From assembly GCA_947650285.1 (NCBI GenBank), contig CANTFL010000037.1:1-64000 (forward strand): a stretch of 64,000 bases of DNA. The letters run 5' to 3'. This stretch comes from Hyaloperonospora brassicae. Its lineage: Eukaryota > Oomycota > Peronosporomycetes > Peronosporales > Peronosporaceae. A program made the position numbers and the translations under genes. The notes beneath the pieces were generated by a model. The model worked only from the letters and a program-made list of their open reading frames with translations. It had not been told where the DNA came from and made no database searches. Numbering within the stretch: the first letter of the stretch is position 1; each line of letters begins with the position of its first letter. Positions 59,409 through 64,000 of the stretch are shown piece by piece.

Positions 59409-59968
59409 TCATACCTGCTCCGTATAGTGCTGCATGCCCTTGACAACGGAATCTAACAACGAGCTGCATCTTGGCACCTCTGAGATCTCCGGCTCGTGCA
59501 GGATCATATTGAGTAGCATAAGCATCGCTGAGCTGCGATGGAGGTCGCGAACTTGAGCTTGTCTGTCTACGACGTTTGCAAGCTTCACATACGCAAGATT
59601 ATCTGTCCCCGCGACAGCCACGACAGGCGCTCTTGCGATGAGGCGATGACTTATGTGGTAGTCAGCAACCCTCTTTGAAACTGTCTCGATCTAGATAATA
59701 CTGACAAAGCATTTAGATAAGTACCTGTTTGATTGACTGTTTCTTCTGGTCTGTGGTCAGACTCTTGTCGCCGTAAATTGATAGCGAATAAATGCGCAGT
59801 AGTGCGGCGAAAGGGCACACATTGGCAAATATTAACTCTTGCTGCTGGGTCGGAGGGGATTGTCCGACTAGGATCAAGCAATAAGTTATGCTTCACTTTT
59901 ACCTTATTTACCTGGGATACCACCTTTGTGCCTTTGACAGCAACACAAAGTCTTCTTGTCGTGCGTGT
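59409..59968 (-). CDS. Partial spliced gene of unknown function (3' part)
   Basis: Three open segments join in phase 0: 59968-59912 (ends GTKVVSQ), 59844-59725 (QQELIFANVCPFAALLRIYS, LSIYGDKSLTTDQKKQSIKQ) and 59684-59409 (TVSKRVADYHISHRLIARAP, NLAYVKLANVVDRQAQVRDL, ending HYTEQV). Intron 1 (59845-59911, 67 nt) has a normal GTAAAT...CAG pattern. Intron 2 (59685-59724, 40 nt) is unusually short. Protein composition and phase agreement argue for a real gene, but the 5' end is missing: upstream frames are interrupted, so it may be a truncated or decayed gene. I do not recognise the family; an alpha-helical protein is suggested. Confidence 0.4.
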
Positions 59969-60311
59969 TCACAACCCATTGCATTTGCTAGCTCAGGGGA
60001 AGCGTGTGCAAGCTAAGGTGGAGGTTCGAGCTGTCGATCGTGTATTTCGGATGCGACGTTAGAGTTCGAAACAAGTCGAAAGGGTGCAAGATCGAAATGT
60101 CCATACATTTGTGTCAACACATTGCCGTGGCGAGTTCCGAACCTTCGTTCGCTTTTTTATATCCTCTCAAATCCCCTGATTTGACCATACAATAATAGTG
60201 ACAAACCCATATTAATTGTTGGTGGATAAGCGCTGATTATTGACGCAAAGATAGCCAAAGCAGGGGCCCGCAAACATCGATACATTGTTCTCATCACTAG
60301 ATACCCACACG

Positions 60312-60710
60312 ATGAGCGAGACACTGGACATGACGACGCAGCAAGCGACACCCGACGCTAGAGCTGAGACAGGCGCGACTTCGGACGACGAGGAGCAGCC
60401 GCAGCCGCAGCAGGTGAAGAGCGACAAAGATGAGAGCAACGCCATGGAGAAGCTCACGGACCTCGTGGAGGAGAAGCAGATGGACGAAAACAAGATGAAG
60501 CAGGCGTTCCAGGCGCTGTGTAAGCAGGAGGAAGCCAACAAAGAGGCGGAGCGGCTGCTGGAGAAGAAGCTGGCGGCAGTGAAAGTCAGCAAAGACGACG
60601 TGGCGCTCGTGGCGCAGGAGATGGAGATCTCGACGCAGCAAGCGGACCGCAAACTGCGCGAAGCCGACGGCGACGTCGTCAAGTGTCTGCAAGCGCTCGT
60701 TGCTGCTTGA
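60312..60710 (+). CDS. HYPK: HYPK-like protein (NatA-associated UBA protein)
   Basis: A 132-residue single-exon protein. I start at the ATG at 60312 (MSETLDMTTQ) rather than the upstream in-frame ATG at 60285. It has an acidic, disordered N-terminus with a Gln/Pro run (DDEEQPQPQQ), a charged helix at about 44-88 (MEKLTDLVEEKQMDENKMKQ), and a C-terminal UBA-like three-helix domain at about 90-132 (SKDDVALVAQEMEISTQQAD, then READGDVVKCLQALV). This is the layout of Huntingtin-interacting protein K. HYPK binds the NatA N-terminal acetyltransferase at the ribosome and helps keep nascent chains soluble. The metazoan protein has the same EMEIS motif in its UBA. The main alternative is a NAC-alpha UBA relative, but there is no NAC domain. 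Confidence 0.85.
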   Translation: MSETLDMTTQQATPDARAETGATSDDEEQPQPQQVKSDKDESNAMEKLTDLVEEKQMDENKMKQAFQALCKQEEANKEAERLLEKKLAAVKVSKDDVALVAQEMEISTQQADRKLREADGDVVKCLQALVAA

Positions 60711-63700
60711 TTGGTTGGTTGGAGATAGAAACAAGAGCTTTGCTTGGACAGCATGGGACTTGATCGTTCGTATGTCGTTTGTCTCTTGTGGTACAAAAGG
60801 GAGAGAGGGGTGAGTGCACGGGTATAGATGGGTAGTGACGCTGTGGATGGAATAGCGTGAGCGGAAATGCACGTCATGGGATATTAGAAGACTCGAGGCA
60901 CACGTGGTCACTCGGTCTTCGATTTACTTGCTACGGATGTTTCGTGGGATGTGGGATGCAGCGTGCCTATACTGTCAAAGGTGTCATGAGAATAAAAGAG
61001 AGTAGCATATCACGCGTGTAAGACATGCAAGATATGAAAAAGGTAGCGTATCTTTTTGTAGAAGCGATTCGACATGGATAGTGTCGTATGCAGACAACGT
61101 GTTCGTTCATGAATCACAAAAATTGCTAGCTAGAGGCCAGTCATGGGGAGCTAGAGGCCAGTCATGGGGAGCTTTACATGGTGGGCATTACTTATGCAAT
61201 CACAGCAGCACGGACCAAGTGATGTCTACGTACTGACCAACTGCACAATTCTCATGTCAAAGGGGTTGAGCGCAACACGTTATTTAGGTGCCTGAGTACT
61301 GGTATGCAACATATTTCGAGCCGCAAGTTTGCAATGCACTAATTCATGTACGATGACCGAGCCTGTCATCCTATTATAACTCGAAATAGTTGTGGCGTGC
61401 CAAGCAACAAAGTATATTAGATTGGGCGATTTGGCTGTCACCACATGGACTGCACGATCTCATCGCAATCGTCATCGTCATCGGAACTTAGCGCGTGTCA
61501 TCTCAAGTGCTATCGAATGCAGAACGCAATTGCTGCAGTCTTCCGTTATTTAATCTTCATGCTCTAAGTAGTGTAACTGTAGTAGCGAGTAGTACGTTGG
61601 TCAGCTGCGATACTTTCCAAAGGCAGATACCGCACCCGAGTTCCAAATCTTCCAGCAGATTGGAAGTGCCAACCTTACCTATGCCGGCTCACCAAACGAT
61701 CAGGTACTATATGCTGAGAAAGCCTACATCATGCATGCCTTTCGGAGGATCATTGTTATATTTGTAGAAAGGAAGTTAGCTTCTGCAGTGCACAAGAGCG
61801 CAGGGTTGGCAAAGAACCTTGTCTCTGCTTTTTGCAATTCAATCGACGACCTTTGTCTTCCATCTCGCATCTTATGACAAAAATTCCAGCCAAGAAAAAA
61901 CATGTCCAGCTGGATGAGTGTGCAAACTCAAAAGCACGCTTGGCTGGCATGACCTCAGTGTATACCGAATGCATGGTTGTAAACACCTCGTGCATACATT
62001 TTCGCTTCGAGCATAAGAATTTCCGTCGACAAATGGACCAGGCTGAGCTAGAAGTATTGCTCGACAGCATGGCATTGCTGCGGCGTACCGAACATGGATG
62101 CAGTAACAGATGTTCGTTGCTGTATCATCTAGCTGCGACCGATAATATGCTTGGTGCTGACGTCTCTATTATAATTATTCAGAGCCAAGGTATCCAAATT
62201 CTTAGCAACATCGAGTCACCATAGAGAGAAGGTGCTTCAAATTGACAGTATTTTGCTGAAGTCATGCATGGTTTGATGTTTCCGCCAAGAAATACAATAT
62301 TCGCTTTAACTCCGTACCTTTGACTAACTGACTAAGACCACTGGTGGCCTTACTACGATCTTACTCGCTATTGCATCTGTTTGAATCCACGAGTTACGAT
62401 CCTAGGTACATGGCAAGTCGAATACATAAGCTCCTTTGACCCTTTGTCATCATGTTCGTAAACGAATGGCGGGTCCATCACGTTGAATTATATGTGTTCT
62501 TGCCTGGTGTCAAGACCGTGGTTCTACGCATGATGTCAGGACGACGTCTGTGAGTTTAATAACGCAGACTTGCATAGAACAAAAATTGTTGGTTATAAGT
62601 CGGATTGCGTCGCACCAGCGCACGGCCAAGTAGAGCTGACAATGGCTGCAACATCTGGAGTAAAAGGCGAGAGTCATCTACAAATCATACGGTAAAACAC
62701 ACACGAAAACAGACTAGTATTGGGAGGTGAACTATTGCTAGGCGGATGTTTTACCTCAACACAGATACACTTGCAATAATGCGTTGTCAAATGGCATGGA
62801 TACATAATTGGTCAGCACATTTGAACATAAGCATATTTGCACATATTGACTTTTCAATCAATGTTATGATCATTACAACAAAACCTGTTACTGCGCTGAA
62901 CATCGTATTTCGCCGTTGTGGTGTATCGCACAAATTCGAGTTCGAATATTACTGTGCAGATACGCGAATAGCGCGGTAAAATCATGCAGTGTGACTTACC
63001 ATGCTTGCTTGTTGTCACATAAGCAAATTGGTGTGTACTTAAGGTCAGGACGATGCAAGTGCTGGGTCCAATGGTGGCCCATATCCAGTAGATATGGATG
63101 ACCCTCTTTTTCTTTGCAAATTCATGTCATAGCACAGACTGTGTCATGACGCTGTGAGCTTCCGTTTGGCCTTCATATTAGGCTTGCTGTTTACCGTTGC
63201 TATTAGTCTCTGTAACATATGCCATGCATCTGATCCGTCCGATTTATATTCTCGCGGCGGCCGCTCTTAGTTCTACGTCTACTATGACGGTTCATGGCGA
63301 GACGCTACTACCCACACTAATTAGAATCCAGATTCGTCGTATTTTGGGTTCTCTTCCATTTCGCCACCTCATACTCTACGCGGAATGTCTGTCGTTCAAA
63401 TGACTGTTTGGCGCTAGCGCGAGTAATCATTCTGTACTCGACAACTGCAGAACGAGCGCTAAAAGGCATCCTACTTTGGACTATGTGTGTATCTCATATA
63501 TTCGATGTGACCGCCGAATATATAAACAAATGTTTGTTTATAAGAACGGTGCAGGGTGACCCGGCATAAAGACCAGCGGAGACGATGCGTTACAGTCCTG
63601 TCTGCGCCAAAACACGCGACTTGCTAAGCTTGTCTAATACCAAAACGTATATTGCAAAGTACTCGTAAGCTATGCATTGTCGCCATTATTCTATCGCGAT

Positions 63701-64000
63701 ATTTACGTAGAAGGAAGCTGTGCTGGGCTGCATCATGCCAAGATCTTCTGCGCGGCAATGGGACATCTTATGGATCGACAGCATTAGCTATGGACAACGT
63801 TTTAAAATTGGTGGAGTCGCATATCTTGTGGTCGGTACATACACTCATTACCAGGACGGTGCGCGAGCACCTATCGTGAGATTCACTATCAGCAAATGTC
63901 GTTGACGCATTGCACTTTCATCGCGATGCAATGGATGCAAACATGTGACACCATCTACTTGGATGGATCAAAAGAGTGGTAGTGGAGGCTCTTCTTCTTC
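60711..64000. other. Downstream region without a recognised gene
   Basis: Holds the HYPK 3' flank and then mixed-composition sequence. Frames of 60-130 codons occur (for example 61832-62224 on the plus strand) with no recognisable family and no splice partners. The only structure noted is the 21-bp tandem duplication at 61128-61169. Confidence 0.45.
61128..61169. repeat. 21-bp tandem duplication
   Basis: AGCTAGAGGCCAGTCATGGG plus one G occurs twice in direct succession. It is a replication-slippage type repeat with no coding context. Confidence 0.9.

Noticed and set aside
61832..62224. 130-codon plus-strand frame
   Set aside because: Equally long frames overlap on the other strand, and no motif or composition signal supports coding.
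1..64000. CRISPR arrays, bacterial operons or prophage
   Set aside because: Tandem repeats lack spacers, genes have introns and eukaryotic domain architecture; nothing prokaryotic was seen.

Overview
The window looks like a gene-poor, repeat-rich stretch of an oomycete nuclear genome (Peronosporales: Phytophthora or downy-mildew type). The evidence is a secreted protein with a degenerate RxLR-EER leader, compact eukaryotic genes with short GT-AG introns, Ty3/gypsy chromoviruses and Ty1/copia relics, and a Pol III 5S rRNA gene. It is not bacterial, so there are no operons or ribosome binding sites to call.

Layout. 1-1779 is a 218/219-bp satellite array open at the left edge, followed by a 206-bp duplication and a 5S rRNA gene (minus, 2716-2833). 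5170-6185 is a degenerate ~90-bp repeat field. 7699-8394 (minus) encodes the RxLR-like effector candidate. 9215-9745 is a GC-rich 121-bp tandem array. 9750-14431 holds decayed LINE and copia scraps. 14437-22417 is Ty3/gypsy element 1 (minus, TSD TGGTC), inserted beside a copia pol relic (22423-24090). 24-32 kb is AT-rich and gene-poor, with a 2-kb element bearing long terminal inverted repeats (26888-28942).

The only compact housekeeping cluster is 32.0-36.3 kb: a centrosomin/CM1-like coiled-coil protein (minus, 3 exons), divergent from a cereblon homologue (plus, 2 exons), which converges on a mitochondrial-type nucleoside diphosphate kinase (minus). Then come Ty3/gypsy elements 2 (plus, 37101-45091) and 3 (minus, 45154-53141, TSD CGAGG), arranged as an ~8-kb inverted pair around a 62-bp imperfect palindrome. 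53-59 kb is AT-rich and empty. A partial unknown spliced gene (minus, 59409-59968) and a HYPK-like gene (plus, 60312-60710) follow. The last 3 kb shows nothing recognisable.

The most unusual signal is in the gypsy family. Its whole length, LTRs and coding regions alike, is tiled with short inverted repeats (arms 6-13 nt, loops 0-12 nt, about one per 40-45 nt), and arm sequences co-vary between copies. The same elements carry a 534/535-codon ORF antisense to the chromodomain end of pol, open in all three copies although pol is broken in each. They also show a textbook-like -1 frameshift signal between gag and pol. All calls come from reading the sequence; no database search was possible.
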